64,000 nucleotides of DNA from Pseudomonas sp. F(2018) (lineage in GTDB: Bacteria; Pseudomonadota; Gammaproteobacteria; Pseudomonadales; Pseudomonadaceae). Position 1 is the stretch's first letter. Each line of letters opens with the position of its first letter. The notes below the pieces were generated by a model, which was given only the letters and a program-made list of their open reading frames with translations, did not search any database and was not told where the DNA came from. Where the stretch lies: contig NZ_SCOM01000001.1 in NCBI RefSeq assembly GCF_005508865.1, positions 1,302,001 through 1,366,000 on the forward strand, given 5' to 3'. Positions 27,008 through 34,753 of the stretch are shown piece by piece. The translations under genes and the position numbers were made by a program.

Positions 27008-27289
27008 TCAGCTGGCGCGCTTGATGTGCCGGCCGTGCAGCTTGTCGTTTTCGGCCTTGGCGCGCAGATGCTGGTTGTCCAGGTACGTGGCCAGGTCGGT
27101 CAGCGCCACGCCCTTGGCGGACTTCTGGCTGCCCTCCATGCGCACGATCGGCAGATCGATGGCGCCGGCCAGCACCTTCTGCTGGAACTTCTCGGGGGTC
27201 AGGTGGCTGAAGTAGTCCGCGCAGACGCGCTCCAGCGGGATGATGGCAGCGCCGTTGTACTGGGCCATCAGCAGGAAAGTGGTGTTCAT
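27008..27289 (-). CDS. PrtN-family (pyocin activator-like) DNA-binding protein
   Basis: The 93-residue protein matches the PrtN family (MNTTFLLMAQYNGAAIIPLE, DYFSHLTPEKFQQKVLAGAIDLPIVR). PrtN activates pyocin genes in P. aeruginosa. In prophages a homologue next to int is common and may act as an excision or early regulator. GGAGG lies 7 nt before the ATG at 27289. It ends 11 nt from the int stop on the opposite strand. Confidence 0.88.
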   Translation of the reverse strand: MNTTFLLMAQYNGAAIIPLERVCADYFSHLTPEKFQQKVLAGAIDLPIVRMEGSQKSAKGVALTDLATYLDNQHLRAKAENDKLHGRHIKRAS

Positions 27290-27407
27290 GGCTTCGCCTC
27301 CACGCCGAGTGAGCCGGCGCGTTGATGGGTTAGATTGGATCAGTTCGGGCGGCAGCGTGAGCAGCTGCAGGGGTAGGGCTGGCGGGTGTCGCGGCAGAAG
27401 ATCGGCG

Positions 27408-27749
27408 TCACGGCTTGGGTCTCGCGATGATCTGCAGCTCTTCCGGGCTAAGGCCTAGGGCCTTGGCCTTCTCCAGCACGCTCTCGAACTGAATGCGGCT
27501 TTGCTCGGCGGCCTGGTCTGCCTTGGTTGCCTTGACGATCACCACGGGTGCGCACCAGTGGCCGTTGATGTGCGTTGCCTTGAACGAGGTGACAGAAGCA
27601 TCGGAGCCTTGGACGCCCTGTTTCTTGGCCATCCGCAGCGCGGTTGATTTTGTCTCGCAGACCAGTATCGGCACTTCATGGCCGCGGCCTTCGGTCAGGT
27701 CCGTGTTCTGCCAGACGACCCAGACCTCTTTCTCTTTGTTCTCAGTCAT
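27408..27749 (-). CDS. phage hypothetical protein
   Basis: The 113-residue soluble protein starts MTENKEKEVWVVWQNTDLTEGRG and ends in a charged helix with SPEELQIIARPKP. No family is recognised. The start at 27749 overlaps the stop of the upstream gene by 8 nt, so they are probably coupled. The 118 nt downstream, before prtN, show nothing I can name. Confidence 0.7.
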   Translation of the reverse strand: MTENKEKEVWVVWQNTDLTEGRGHEVPILVCETKSTALRMAKKQGVQGSDASVTSFKATHINGHWCAPVVIVKATKADQAAEQSRIQFESVLEKAKALGLSPEELQIIARPKP

Positions 27750-28503
27750 GGCTGGTCTCCCCGCTCTGCTTGTCGTGGGCGGCGCGCACCGCCATGACCA
27801 GAGCCGTGGCGTTATCCAGGGTTGAATCCTCGCTGAAGGCGCGCAGTGCCTCGTCAACCGGCTCGGACTCGGCCATTGCCTGACAATCAAGCCACTCAAT
27901 GGCTCGGTCTACGGCATCCACCGGCCCGCCCGCGTCCGGCTGCGGGGTCGGGGCGGTGTAGAGCTTGGTTCCCACGGGCCAGCGCTCTCCGCTAGGCTGT
28001 TTGCGCAAGTTGAATATGCAGTCACTGCCGAACTCTGCCACCGGCTTCTGCTCTGCCTGCTGCGCCTTGAGCGCCGCGAGTTCTTCACGCAGCCCGCCAA
28101 TCTCCTTCTCCTGCTCAACCAGGCGGGCGAACAACGACGGATGCTCCACCTGCTGCCCTTGCGCTGGCGCGGCGGCGAGCAGCTTGCGCAGCACCAGACT
28201 TTGAGCCGAATGCGTCGTCAGCTCATGAGCTGGCCAACCGCAAATCGAGAACAGGCCGAGCCGTTGCGAGTCGGACAGGTCACGGAAGAACCAGAGCCGG
28301 ATGGATTCGATCTTCTCCGGCACTACCGGCGCAGGATGCGGGGCGCGGGCTTGCCAGACGAACCATGCCGTTACCGTTGTTTGGTCCTTATATCGACCAC
28401 GCTCGTCTTTCCGCATCGACATGCATTCTTTGAATCGCGCCTCGAACGCCTCCCGCTCCCCCGCAAACCGCTTGCACTCGTCAGCGTTGTGGTCGTTGCT
28501 CAT
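27742..28503 (-). CDS. phage hypothetical protein with Ea22-like features
   Basis: The 253-residue protein has a charged N-terminus, a coiled-coil (about 118-150, LVEQEKEIGGLREELAALKA) and a GTKLYTAP motif near residue 185. This pattern is common in phage accessory proteins of the Ea22/DUF551-like type. The function is unknown. ATGA overlaps link it to the small membrane protein upstream (28500-28503). Confidence 0.7.
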   Translation of the reverse strand: MSNDHNADECKRFAGEREAFEARFKECMSMRKDERGRYKDQTTVTAWFVWQARAPHPAPVVPEKIESIRLWFFRDLSDSQRLGLFSICGWPAHELTTHSAQSLVLRKLLAAAPAQGQQVEHPSLFARLVEQEKEIGGLREELAALKAQQAEQKPVAEFGSDCIFNLRKQPSGERWPVGTKLYTAPTPQPDAGGPVDAVDRAIEWLDCQAMAESEPVDEALRAFSEDSTLDNATALVMAVRAAHDKQSGETSHD

Positions 28504-28628
28504 GACATGCTCCAGATCAGTAGGCCCAGCAGCAGGGCAATGGATATCAGCGGCCAGAACGGGCCGGCGTAGCGTTCGAGCTCGGCGCGTTCTTCGCTGT
28601 CGAGCTGTTGGCGCGGGTCGTAGGTCAC
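28500..28628 (-). CDS. small single-pass membrane protein (42 aa, GTG start)
   Basis: The short frame (VTYDPRQQLDSEERAELERY, then one hydrophobic segment about residues 23-40) starts at GTG 28628. It overlaps the stop of the gene before it and the start of the gene after it by 4 nt each. Such coupling at both ends supports translation. The protein is predicted to have one inner-membrane helix with a charged cytoplasmic head. No function is known. Confidence 0.6.
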   Translation of the reverse strand: MTYDPRQQLDSEERAELERYAGPFWPLISIALLLGLLIWSMS

Positions 28629-28843
28629 GGCATCACCCTCCATAGGTCTCCGTCGGTCCAGGCCGCCCAGGTGGCGTACTTGGCACGTCCCTCCAGGTCC
28701 ACCAGCTCGACGCCGGCGCCGGGGATCTCCAGCACCACCTCGAATAGGTGATTGGTCGGGATGTGCTTGGCGGTCCTGGGCTTGGGTTTGCTGCACTGCG
28801 CGTTGATCCGCTTCACGGCTGCGCTTTCGGTCATGCCGCTCAT
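28625..28843 (-). CDS. phage hypothetical protein
   Basis: The 72-residue protein begins MSGMTESAAVKRINAQ and has a beta-rich middle (NHLFEVVLEIPGAGVELVDLEG) and a WAAWTDGDLW end. No family is recognised. GGAG lies 9 nt before the ATG. It sits between the Rmf-like gene (4-nt overlap) and the 42-residue membrane protein gene. Confidence 0.65.
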   Translation of the reverse strand: MSGMTESAAVKRINAQCSKPKPRTAKHIPTNHLFEVVLEIPGAGVELVDLEGRAKYATWAAWTDGDLWRVMP

Positions 28844-29010
28844 GCTGATATCTCCATGTCGGCGTCGTGCCACCCAGCAAGCCAGAGGCAGTGCTGGCGC
28901 ATGTCGTGCAGTCCGTGAGGGCAGGCGAGCCGGCTTGCGCCAGACAGGCGCGCAGCGTGGCCCGCCCGATAGATCGGGTGATCCTCGGGTTCGAGTTGCA
29001 TGTTGTTCAT
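28840..29010 (-). CDS. Rmf/CrpP-superfamily small protein
   Basis: The 56-residue protein resembles ribosome modulation factor: HPIYRAGHAARLSGASRLAC aligns with the RxGYxAGxxGRxxxxCP pattern, and LWLAGWHDA aligns with QWLxGWREA. In hosts Rmf dimerises 70S ribosomes in stationary phase; plasmid and phage relatives (CrpP-like) have unclear roles. GGAG lies 5 nt before the ATG at 29010. The stop overlaps the next gene's ATG (ATGA at 28840-28843). I identify it from the motif pattern only. Confidence 0.65.
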   Translation of the reverse strand: MNNMQLEPEDHPIYRAGHAARLSGASRLACPHGLHDMRQHCLWLAGWHDADMEISA

Positions 29011-29084
29011 CGCTCCGGGTGGCGTGGCGAATGGGGGTGGGGTAGGTTCAAGCGAAACGGCAATCGGCCGGATCAGGAGGCTTG

Positions 29085-29348
29085 ATGACTTGCGCGACTA
29101 ATTGGCTTCAGGTGGCAGCTGCGGTGGCCGCCCTGGTTTCTGCAGTTCTATGGCTCGTCTCGGCCTTGGTGAAGACCAAGCAAGATGATCGACCCGACAA
29201 TTCCGGGTTGTCCGGCGGGCTCGTTCTCGGTGACGGTAACGGCAATGACATTCTCGCAACGCTGAAAAGCCAAGCCCGCTGGAACACTGCTGCAGCTGGA
29301 ACAGCCTCTCTGGCGGCGGCCCTGCAGGCGCTGTCCATGCTCTGCTAG
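29085..29348 (+). CDS. small phage membrane protein
   Basis: The 87-residue protein has one N-terminal hydrophobic segment (about residues 7-28) and an alanine-rich, weakly hydrophobic C-terminus. AGGAGG is 4 nt before the ATG at 29085. It is the only rightward gene in the leftward early block apart from int, and it is convergent with the SOS-linked gene, whose stop overlaps by 4 nt. The function is unknown. Being isolated and oppositely oriented suggests a lysogen-expressed moron. Confidence 0.65.
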   Translation: MTCATNWLQVAAAVAALVSAVLWLVSALVKTKQDDRPDNSGLSGGLVLGDGNGNDILATLKSQARWNTAAAGTASLAAALQALSMLC

Positions 29349-29722
29349 ATCAGCTCATTCAGCGTCGACCGCTGGCACATGGTCCAGGGCACCTGGATCT
29401 TGTGGTCTGACACCTTGCAGTGCCAGGCCTGCTGGTACATCTGCCCGCCGATGAACTCGACGCCCTCGATGATGAAGGCGAGGGTGGCCATCCCTTCAAG
29501 GCGAACGTCCCAGAGCGGTGGAAGATCCTGCGGCTCCTGGTGCTGATGCACGCTCCTGGGCAGCGAGGCGCTGTGCAGGTAGGCCGTCAGGCTTTCTCGG
29601 CCGAGAGGGCCGAACTGATCTTTCCGGATATGGATGTCAGCGCTTATTCGGGGGAGCTTGTGCAGAACCTTCCAGTCTCGCCTGACGCCGCGCTCATAGA
29701 TGGGGATGATCTCGAAATGCAT
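29345..29722 (-). CDS. phage protein of unknown function under a LexA-type box
   Basis: The 125-residue protein (MHFEIIPIYERGVRRDWKVL) has no recognised domain, signal or membrane segment; the C-terminal half is beta-rich with several Trp. A longer frame reaches 29782, but the LexA-like box 29732-29755 would then lie inside the coding region, so I take the ATG at 29722. The position, alone behind an SOS operator, recalls anti-repressor or DinI-type genes of other prophages. No sequence similarity to those is visible. Confidence 0.6.
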   Translation of the reverse strand: MHFEIIPIYERGVRRDWKVLHKLPRISADIHIRKDQFGPLGRESLTAYLHSASLPRSVHQHQEPQDLPPLWDVRLEGMATLAFIIEGVEFIGGQMYQQAWHCKVSDHKIQVPWTMCQRSTLNELI

Positions 29723-29731
29723 GGCTGCAGA

Positions 29732-29755
29732 AATACTGTATGTGCAACCAGTATT
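29732..29755 (-). promoter_or_regulatory. LexA (SOS) box
   Basis: AATACTG and CAGTATT are perfect 7-bp arms spaced by 10 nt (TATGTGCAAC), giving CTG-N10-CAG with extended TACTG/CAGTA symmetry. It lies 9 nt upstream of the start at 29722. Confidence 0.7.
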
Positions 29756-29791
29756 CTGCGGCTGCCTACCGGTGCCGTCCATAGCATTTCG

Positions 29792-30595
29792 TCAGGCCGT
29801 GGCGTCCAGGTAGGCGCCTATGAACTGCGCCGCCGCTTCAGCATTGATGGCGTTTCCGTAGGCGCGCAGGCGTCCCACTCGGGAGGCAGCCCCATCAGCC
29901 AGCGGGAATGTGCCGGGTTCAACTGGCCGCCACTTTCCATCCCGGCAGAAGAGCCAGTCAGCATCAGTCCAGAGACCGTTAACCGGGCCGGCTGATCCAT
30001 GCGAGTCAGCCCCGCGCAGCGCGGCAAGTCCCGGCCCGCATGTCGGCTGTCGTTCGTCTCCGATCCGCAGCTGTTCCGTAAATCGCGCACCACGGGAGTC
30101 GGCCACCCAGTAGAGCCGGTCGCGGATGTTCGGGGAACCGACGCCCGCAGCCGGAAACGGGACTGCCCCGAAGGCGTAACCCATGGCTTCCAGGTCAGCC
30201 TGTACAAGGTCGACCCAAGGGTCTGCGTCCTTGCTCGCAACCTGTTCACCAAAGACGAGCACAGGGCGGCGCTCGCGGATGAGCCAATGGAAGTCCGGCC
30301 AGAGGTGCCGCTCGTCATCAAACCCAGCGCCCTGGCCTGCCGAGGAGAAAGGTTGGCACGGACAGGAACCGGTCCAAACAGGTCGACTGTCTGGCCAGCC
30401 GGCGCGGCGAAGGGAGAGCGACCAGGCGCCGATCCCGGCGAAGAAATGGCATTGGGTGTAGGGGCGCAGGTCATCTGGGTGCACATCCTCGATCGAGCGT
30501 TCGTCCACGTCGCCGGGCGCGATGTGCCCCCCCTTGATCAGGTTGCGGAGCCACTGCGCTGCATACGGGTCGATTTCGTTGTAGTAGGCAGCCAT
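29792..30595 (-). CDS. DNA (cytosine-5) methyltransferase
   Basis: The 267-residue protein has the C5-MTase motifs in order: [15 protein letters not shown] (about 49), [15 protein letters not shown] with the catalytic Cys (about 80), VI as FGEQVAS where ENV is usual, [14 protein letters not shown] and [23 protein letters not shown]. The region between VIII and X is short, so target recognition is compact. It probably marks phage DNA against host restriction. The C-terminus is followed by the LexA-linked gene. It is a solitary enzyme; no restriction partner is nearby. Confidence 0.9.
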   Translation of the reverse strand: MAAYYNEIDPYAAQWLRNLIKGGHIAPGDVDERSIEDVHPDDLRPYTQCHFFAGIGAWSLSLRRAGWPDSRPVWTGSCPCQPFSSAGQGAGFDDERHLWPDFHWLIRERRPVLVFGEQVASKDADPWVDLVQADLEAMGYAFGAVPFPAAGVGSPNIRDRLYWVADSRGARFTEQLRIGDERQPTCGPGLAALRGADSHGSAGPVNGLWTDADWLFCRDGKWRPVEPGTFPLADGAASRVGRLRAYGNAINAEAAAQFIGAYLDATA

Positions 30596-30655
30596 GGGGC
30601 TCTCTTTGGGGAAAAGAAAGCCGCCCGAAGGCGGCTATGGTCTAGCGGGCGGCGA

Positions 30656-31426
30656 TCAGCTGGCGTCGGCGAGCGGCAGCACCTTGTAGGTGTAATCGGC
30701 GCTGTTCGCGGCATCGCTGTTCTCCACGGCGATGACGCCATCCTCGACCAGCTGGAACAGCAGGGAAGTGGCCTTGCTGCTGTCGACGGCCAGGTGCTGC
30801 TGCAGGAACGTCAGGTCGATGCTGCCGCCCGATTCACGCACCAGGCGGGTGACGTCCTCGATGGTCGGGTCGTTGAGGCTGTTGAGGTCGTCGAGCATGT
30901 TGCCTGCGCCGCCGCTCTCCGGTTGCTCTGGCTGCTGGCTGCCCGTCAACCCCATACCGGCCGCCAGCTCAGCCGCAGACAGCGGCAGCTCCTTCTGGTC
31001 GCGGTCCGGGGTGATGCCATCCAGGCCCTCGCCGTACTCGTCCGGGGCCATCACCAGCATGCAGAGGCGGCCGGCGCTATCGACGAGGTCGTGCTTGCGC
31101 GGGTCCTTACCGTCGACCGACAGGGTGACCGTCAGCTTCTTCTCGTCGACCTGGACGCGCTTCACGTCGACCGGCACCGCGGCGGCGCCGTTGGCGGCAA
31201 TGATGCGGATCGCCATCTTCACAGCGGCCTTCACTCCCAGGGTGACCCGCTCGATGACTTCCTGCTGGCCCTGCTCACTCAAGCTGCCATAGACGGCCGT
31301 CTGGCCTTGGAGCTGGTCAAGGGTGAGCTGTACCAGGTCGTGCTCCAGCAGCTCGCTGGCCATCTCGGCAGGGAACAGGCCTTCACTCTCGGCGCGTTTA
31401 ATGATTGCGGCGTGTGCAACTTTCAT
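30656..31426 (-). CDS. phage protein with C-terminal winged-helix (FtsK-gamma-like) domain
   Basis: The 256-residue protein has a mixed alpha/beta N-terminal half without recognised motifs, then an acidic linker (about 145-180). The C-terminal domain DPTIEDVTRLVRESGGSIDLTFLQQHLAVDSSKATSLLFQLVEDGVI resembles the winged helix of FtsK gamma. That suggests sequence-specific DNA binding. It lies between the recombination genes and the methyltransferase gene. The exact role is unknown. Confidence 0.6.
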   Translation of the reverse strand: MKVAHAAIIKRAESEGLFPAEMASELLEHDLVQLTLDQLQGQTAVYGSLSEQGQQEVIERVTLGVKAAVKMAIRIIAANGAAAVPVDVKRVQVDEKKLTVTLSVDGKDPRKHDLVDSAGRLCMLVMAPDEYGEGLDGITPDRDQKELPLSAAELAAGMGLTGSQQPEQPESGGAGNMLDDLNSLNDPTIEDVTRLVRESGGSIDLTFLQQHLAVDSSKATSLLFQLVEDGVIAVENSDAANSADYTYKVLPLADAS

Positions 31427-31438
31427 CGGGTAGATTCC

Positions 31439-31639
31439 TCAGCTTTTGGCGATGCGTTCAAGCGTCTGCCGCTGGGCAGCGCTCAGGTTGGTGCGCGGGC
31501 CGTGCCAGTTGAACTTGGCCCGCATGTCTTCGGTGAAGTTGATTTCCCATGCCGTCGAGGCATGCAGCTCGGCAGCTGCGAGCAGCGCGATGAACTCTTC
31601 AACGTGGTCGTAGGTTTCTTCGACGGTGATCGCGGCCAT
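31439..31639 (-). CDS. small phage protein
   Basis: The 66-residue acidic helical protein (MAAITVEETYDHVEEFIALL, ending LSAAQRQTLERIAKS) is encoded between the YqaJ exonuclease and the winged-helix protein. No family is recognised. Tight spacing (13 nt on each side) supports membership of the leftward operon. Confidence 0.65.
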   Translation of the reverse strand: MAAITVEETYDHVEEFIALLAAAELHASTAWEINFTEDMRAKFNWHGPRTNLSAAQRQTLERIAKS

Positions 31640-31652
31640 AGGAGCTCCGGAC

Positions 31653-33317
31653 TCAGGCGGCAGCCTGGTTCAGCTGTACGCCTTGGATGTGGGTGATCAG
31701 GGCAGCGCAGATGCGCGGGAAGTCGCTGGCGCGGTAGAGCTTGGCGGCGCGCTCCTGCTCGACTGGCTCGAAGCCCAGCGACAGCAGAAAGTCCGCCGTC
31801 AGGGTGAAGCCGAGGCGGGCGGTGATGTCGCCGAGCTTGATGCGTTGGCCGTCGTCGGCCGCCGGCTGGGTGACCTGCGTCACCTCTGCGGCGACCGGTG
31901 CTGGCGCTGCCTCTTCCGGCGAGTAGATCTGCTCGACCTGCTGGACCTGCACCGGCGCTGGTTCCTGCTGCTGGGCCAGGAGCTGGCGCTCGGCTTCGGC
32001 TTCGCGCTCGGCCTGCTCTGCAGCAAGGCGGCGTTTCTCTGCCTCGGCCGCTTCGTGCTCGCTGATGCGCAGCTTGATCAGAGCGACCAGGTCGTCGTTG
32101 GCCTTCAGCACCAGGTCCTGGGCGTCGTGGAACAGGAAGGCATGGGCGCGCGCCAGCTCGTTCAAGCTGGCGATGTTGGCGCGGATGCCATCGGCAATCC
32201 GGCTGGCCTCGATCTTGGCCCGGGCCAGTTCGGTATCGGCGGCCTCCTGCAGGCTGGCCACCGTCTTCTTGCCCTTGATGGCGTTGGCGAAGTCGGCCGG
32301 CACCCTGGGCATGCGGATCTTGCCGCCGAGAGTGGCGTTGATCTGGTCGATGTGGTCCTGCAGGGCCTTGGTCGCGCTGATCACGATCTCTTCGCGGATC
32401 GACTTCTTCCGGCTCTCGACCATCTTGTTCAGCTCCAGGCGCTTGGCGCGGGTCTGGGCGCTGATCTCGTCGATGGTGCGGAATACCTGGTCTATGTCGG
32501 TCGTCTGGCCGAGGATCTGCTGCTTCACCAGCTCCAGGCGCTCTTCGACGTCGCCGCACCATTTCACGGTCTTGTCGGCGTCGGCGAAGTCCTGATCGCT
32601 CTCGAGCGTGGTGTTGATGCTGCCCAGCACGGCCAGGGCGTGGCGCTTGAACTCGTCCAGGTTGGACGCCTTCACCATGCCGGTGACCTCGACGCGCAGC
32701 GCCGGCAGCTGCTCCGGCGCCAGGCCGACCGCTTCCACCTTGGTTTCCTGCGGCACGAACTCGGCCAGCTCTTCCTCGAACTGCTTCCAGCCGGCGATCA
32801 GCTGCTCGGCGCGGCCAGGGACCGGGCGGTATTCCATGGATGCGAAGTTCTCGCGGGTGCCATCGGAGCAAACGAAGATCACCCGCTCGGCGCCGCTGAC
32901 CAGCAGTTGCTGCTCCAGCTGCCAGTAGTAGTGCGGCTCCAGCTCGCCAGTGCGGACCTGGGAGGCGACCTTCTCGTTCCAGAGCTTGTGCTCGAACAGG
33001 GTGTCACCCAGCATCGTGGCGCCATCCAGGCTGGCCAGCAGGTTGCCGCTGGTGCCGACGATGGGGAACAGCTCTTCGCCGATCAGCTCTTCGACGAGGG
33101 GGCGGGCCATTTCCTCGGTGGCGTGACCCAGGTCGAACAGGTTCTGCTGCGCCGCGGTGACCTCCGGCACGATGCCGGTCTTCTTCTGGGTCAGCAGGTC
33201 GGTGCGGCTCTGGTACTTCGAGGCGCCCATCATCGCGGGCGCCTCGGAAGCGGTGAAGTGGTTGGCGCGAAGGGCGTGCCACTCGGGCGTGCCCTGCTGG
33301 ACGTTATGCACTTGCAT
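31653..33317 (-). CDS. YqaJ/lambda-exonuclease-type recombinase with long C-terminal extension
   Basis: The 554-residue protein opens with the YqaJ nuclease domain: QGTPEWHALRANHFTASEAPAMMG, an Asp in LLASLDGATMLGD and ExK in LFEHKLWN. It degrades one strand of duplex DNA, working with RecT. Residues about 210-480 are a long helical or coiled-coil extension with a charged EAEAERQLLAQQQ stretch, much longer than the roughly 200-residue core enzyme. The last 70 residues look globular (GDITARLGFTLTADFLLSLGFEP). The gene overlaps recT by 14 nt. Confidence 0.88.
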   Translation of the reverse strand: MQVHNVQQGTPEWHALRANHFTASEAPAMMGASKYQSRTDLLTQKKTGIVPEVTAAQQNLFDLGHATEEMARPLVEELIGEELFPIVGTSGNLLASLDGATMLGDTLFEHKLWNEKVASQVRTGELEPHYYWQLEQQLLVSGAERVIFVCSDGTRENFASMEYRPVPGRAEQLIAGWKQFEEELAEFVPQETKVEAVGLAPEQLPALRVEVTGMVKASNLDEFKRHALAVLGSINTTLESDQDFADADKTVKWCGDVEERLELVKQQILGQTTDIDQVFRTIDEISAQTRAKRLELNKMVESRKKSIREEIVISATKALQDHIDQINATLGGKIRMPRVPADFANAIKGKKTVASLQEAADTELARAKIEASRIADGIRANIASLNELARAHAFLFHDAQDLVLKANDDLVALIKLRISEHEAAEAEKRRLAAEQAEREAEAERQLLAQQQEPAPVQVQQVEQIYSPEEAAPAPVAAEVTQVTQPAADDGQRIKLGDITARLGFTLTADFLLSLGFEPVEQERAAKLYRASDFPRICAALITHIQGVQLNQAAA

Positions 33318-34059
33318 CGGTGGCTTCTCCTTCGATAGGAGCGAGCGCGCGGATCTTGTCCTTCTGCGCGTCGCTGAGGGTGTACTTGCTGCTGATCGTG
33401 GTGATCAGATGCTCGGGGTTGGTCTTGCCGGCGGCGATCATTCCGGTCCACTGCTCGCGGCTGTCGTCGAGCTTGCTGTCGGGGTAGGGCGGCAACTCCT
33501 TGGGCGCCTCGGCCTGGCGGGCCGGGCCGACTTCGCGCTCGGTGGGCGTGTCCATCAGCTCTTCGGCGACGGGCATGCCGCGCAGCACGTCTGGGAACAC
33601 GTCGCGCAGGGCGAAGGCGCGGGCACGCATCTGGCGCATCCGCTTGGGGTACTGGCTCCAGGGACCTTGCTTGCCGGCCAGGCCGGCCAATTTGGCGTCG
33701 ACCATGCTGAAGGTGCGGAACTGCTCTTCCTCGCCGTGGCGCTTCACCCGGCAAGTGGCCGTCTCGCCGTCGTCGCTCTCGTAGATGTATTCACAGAGCG
33801 GCGAGCTACGGACCAGGGCGATCACCGCGTCACCCCAGAGCGACGGGCGTCCGTTGATCACGGCGATGTTCTGCATGGCTTGCATCGGCTGGAGGCCGAG
33901 CTCCATGCCCCACTGGATGGCAACCAGGACATTGCCCGGCTTGCGGTGGTAGTCCTTCGGCACGATGTCTGCCTGGGACAGGTGCTCGGCGAAGCGCAGC
34001 GCCTCGTCGATGTTCTGCGGCATCAGGCTGAAGGTTTGTTTGAGGGCTAAATCGGACAT
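33304..34059 (-). CDS. recT: RecT-family single-strand annealing protein
   Basis: The 251-residue protein matches RecT/Bet-type annealing proteins (ALRFAEHLSQADIVPKDYHRKPGNVLVAIQWGMELGLQPMQAMQNIAVINGRPSLWGDA). It anneals ssDNA produced by the YqaJ exonuclease encoded just downstream, giving phage homologous recombination. The C-terminal third is charged and variable. The ATG at 34059 has an AGAAAG-like purine tract upstream. Confidence 0.92.
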   Translation of the reverse strand: MSDLALKQTFSLMPQNIDEALRFAEHLSQADIVPKDYHRKPGNVLVAIQWGMELGLQPMQAMQNIAVINGRPSLWGDAVIALVRSSPLCEYIYESDDGETATCRVKRHGEEEQFRTFSMVDAKLAGLAGKQGPWSQYPKRMRQMRARAFALRDVFPDVLRGMPVAEELMDTPTEREVGPARQAEAPKELPPYPDSKLDDSREQWTGMIAAGKTNPEHLITTISSKYTLSDAQKDKIRALAPIEGEATDASA

Positions 34060-34123
34060 GACTTTCTCCCGCCGCGCGCTGGCGCAGCGAATAGGGTTGG
34101 TAGGGAGGCGAAGCAGGAAGTGG

Positions 34124-34246
34124 TCAGCGAGCCGCAGAGGGCTGGCAGTACGAAGGCTGGCGGCCGATGCGATCGATCAACGGGTCTTGCCCGACAAAGA
34201 GGATCACCAGGATGGTCAGGCACAGATAGCCGACGGCGTCTTTCAT
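34124..34246 (-). CDS. small single-pass membrane protein (40 aa)
   Basis: The short frame MKDAVGYLCLTILVILFVGQ has one hydrophobic segment (about residues 6-18) and a polar tail with two Cys in all. Its ATG overlaps the stop of the preceding 44-codon gene (ATGA). The evidence is coupling and position only; the function is unknown. Confidence 0.55.
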   Translation of the reverse strand: MKDAVGYLCLTILVILFVGQDPLIDRIGRQPSYCQPSAAR

Positions 34247-34377
34247 GGCTTCACCTCGAACCGCAGCACGCACAGGCCGCCGCTGATGTAGACGAAGCCG
34301 CCTTCGGTGAAGCCGTAGCGCGCCGCCAGGGCGCGGGCTTGGGATAGGGTCTTACCGGCGAACTCTTGTGGTTTCAT
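34243..34377 (-). CDS. small phage protein (44 aa)
   Basis: The frame MKPQEFAGKTLSQARALAAR continues to YGFTEGGFVYISGGLCVLRF. The predicted fold is a helix followed by a beta hairpin. ATGA overlaps connect it to genes on both sides (34374-34377 and 34243-34246), which supports translation. No family is recognised. Confidence 0.6.
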   Translation of the reverse strand: MKPQEFAGKTLSQARALAARYGFTEGGFVYISGGLCVLRFEVKP

Positions 34378-34649
34378 GCTGCTGCCTCCATGTCATCAGC
34401 GAGGCGAGCACGGCGCAGCGCCTCCATTTCAGTGAACTCGGCGCGCTGGCGGTCAATGCGGCCTTCAATCTTGATCAGCGCCAGGTGCTTGCCGGCGCTG
34501 TCGCCGCAGATCAGTGCCTTGATCAGGTCGCAGACGTGCACCGGGTCGAGGTTGTCGGCGCAGTGCTCGACGTACTGGTCAAGCGTGTCGGGGTCGCCGT
34601 TCTCGATGCCGGCGTGAACGATCTGCTCGATGTCGTGCAGGGTCTTCAT
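34374..34649 (-). CDS. phage hypothetical protein, first gene of the leftward early operon
   Basis: The 91-residue acidic helical protein starts MKTLHDIEQIVHAGIENGDP and contains HCADNLDPVHVCDLIKALICGDSAGKHLALIKIEGRID. No function is known. GAGGA lies 8 nt before the ATG at 34649. It is the first convincing gene downstream of PL, after a leader of about 735 nt. A frame continues upstream to 34961, but it crosses the terminator and has no coding character. Confidence 0.7.
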   Translation of the reverse strand: MKTLHDIEQIVHAGIENGDPDTLDQYVEHCADNLDPVHVCDLIKALICGDSAGKHLALIKIEGRIDRQRAEFTEMEALRRARLADDMEAAA

Positions 34650-34682
34650 GGCGTTGTCCTCGCTGATCGCCTGTTTCCGGCT

Positions 34683-34733
34683 GAGCCCTGGCAGCCGTGA
34701 AGCGCACCCTGACCAAGGAGTGGGCCAGGGCTC
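34683..34733 (-). repeat. inverted repeat before the leftward early genes
   Basis: The 10-nt arms GAGCCCTGGC (34683-34692) and GCCAGGGCTC (34724-34733) are perfect, with a 31-nt loop. They lie between the leader terminator and the ribosome binding site of the gene at 34649. Confidence 0.6.
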
Positions 34734-34753
34734 ATGCGGAAAGAGGCGTGGAT

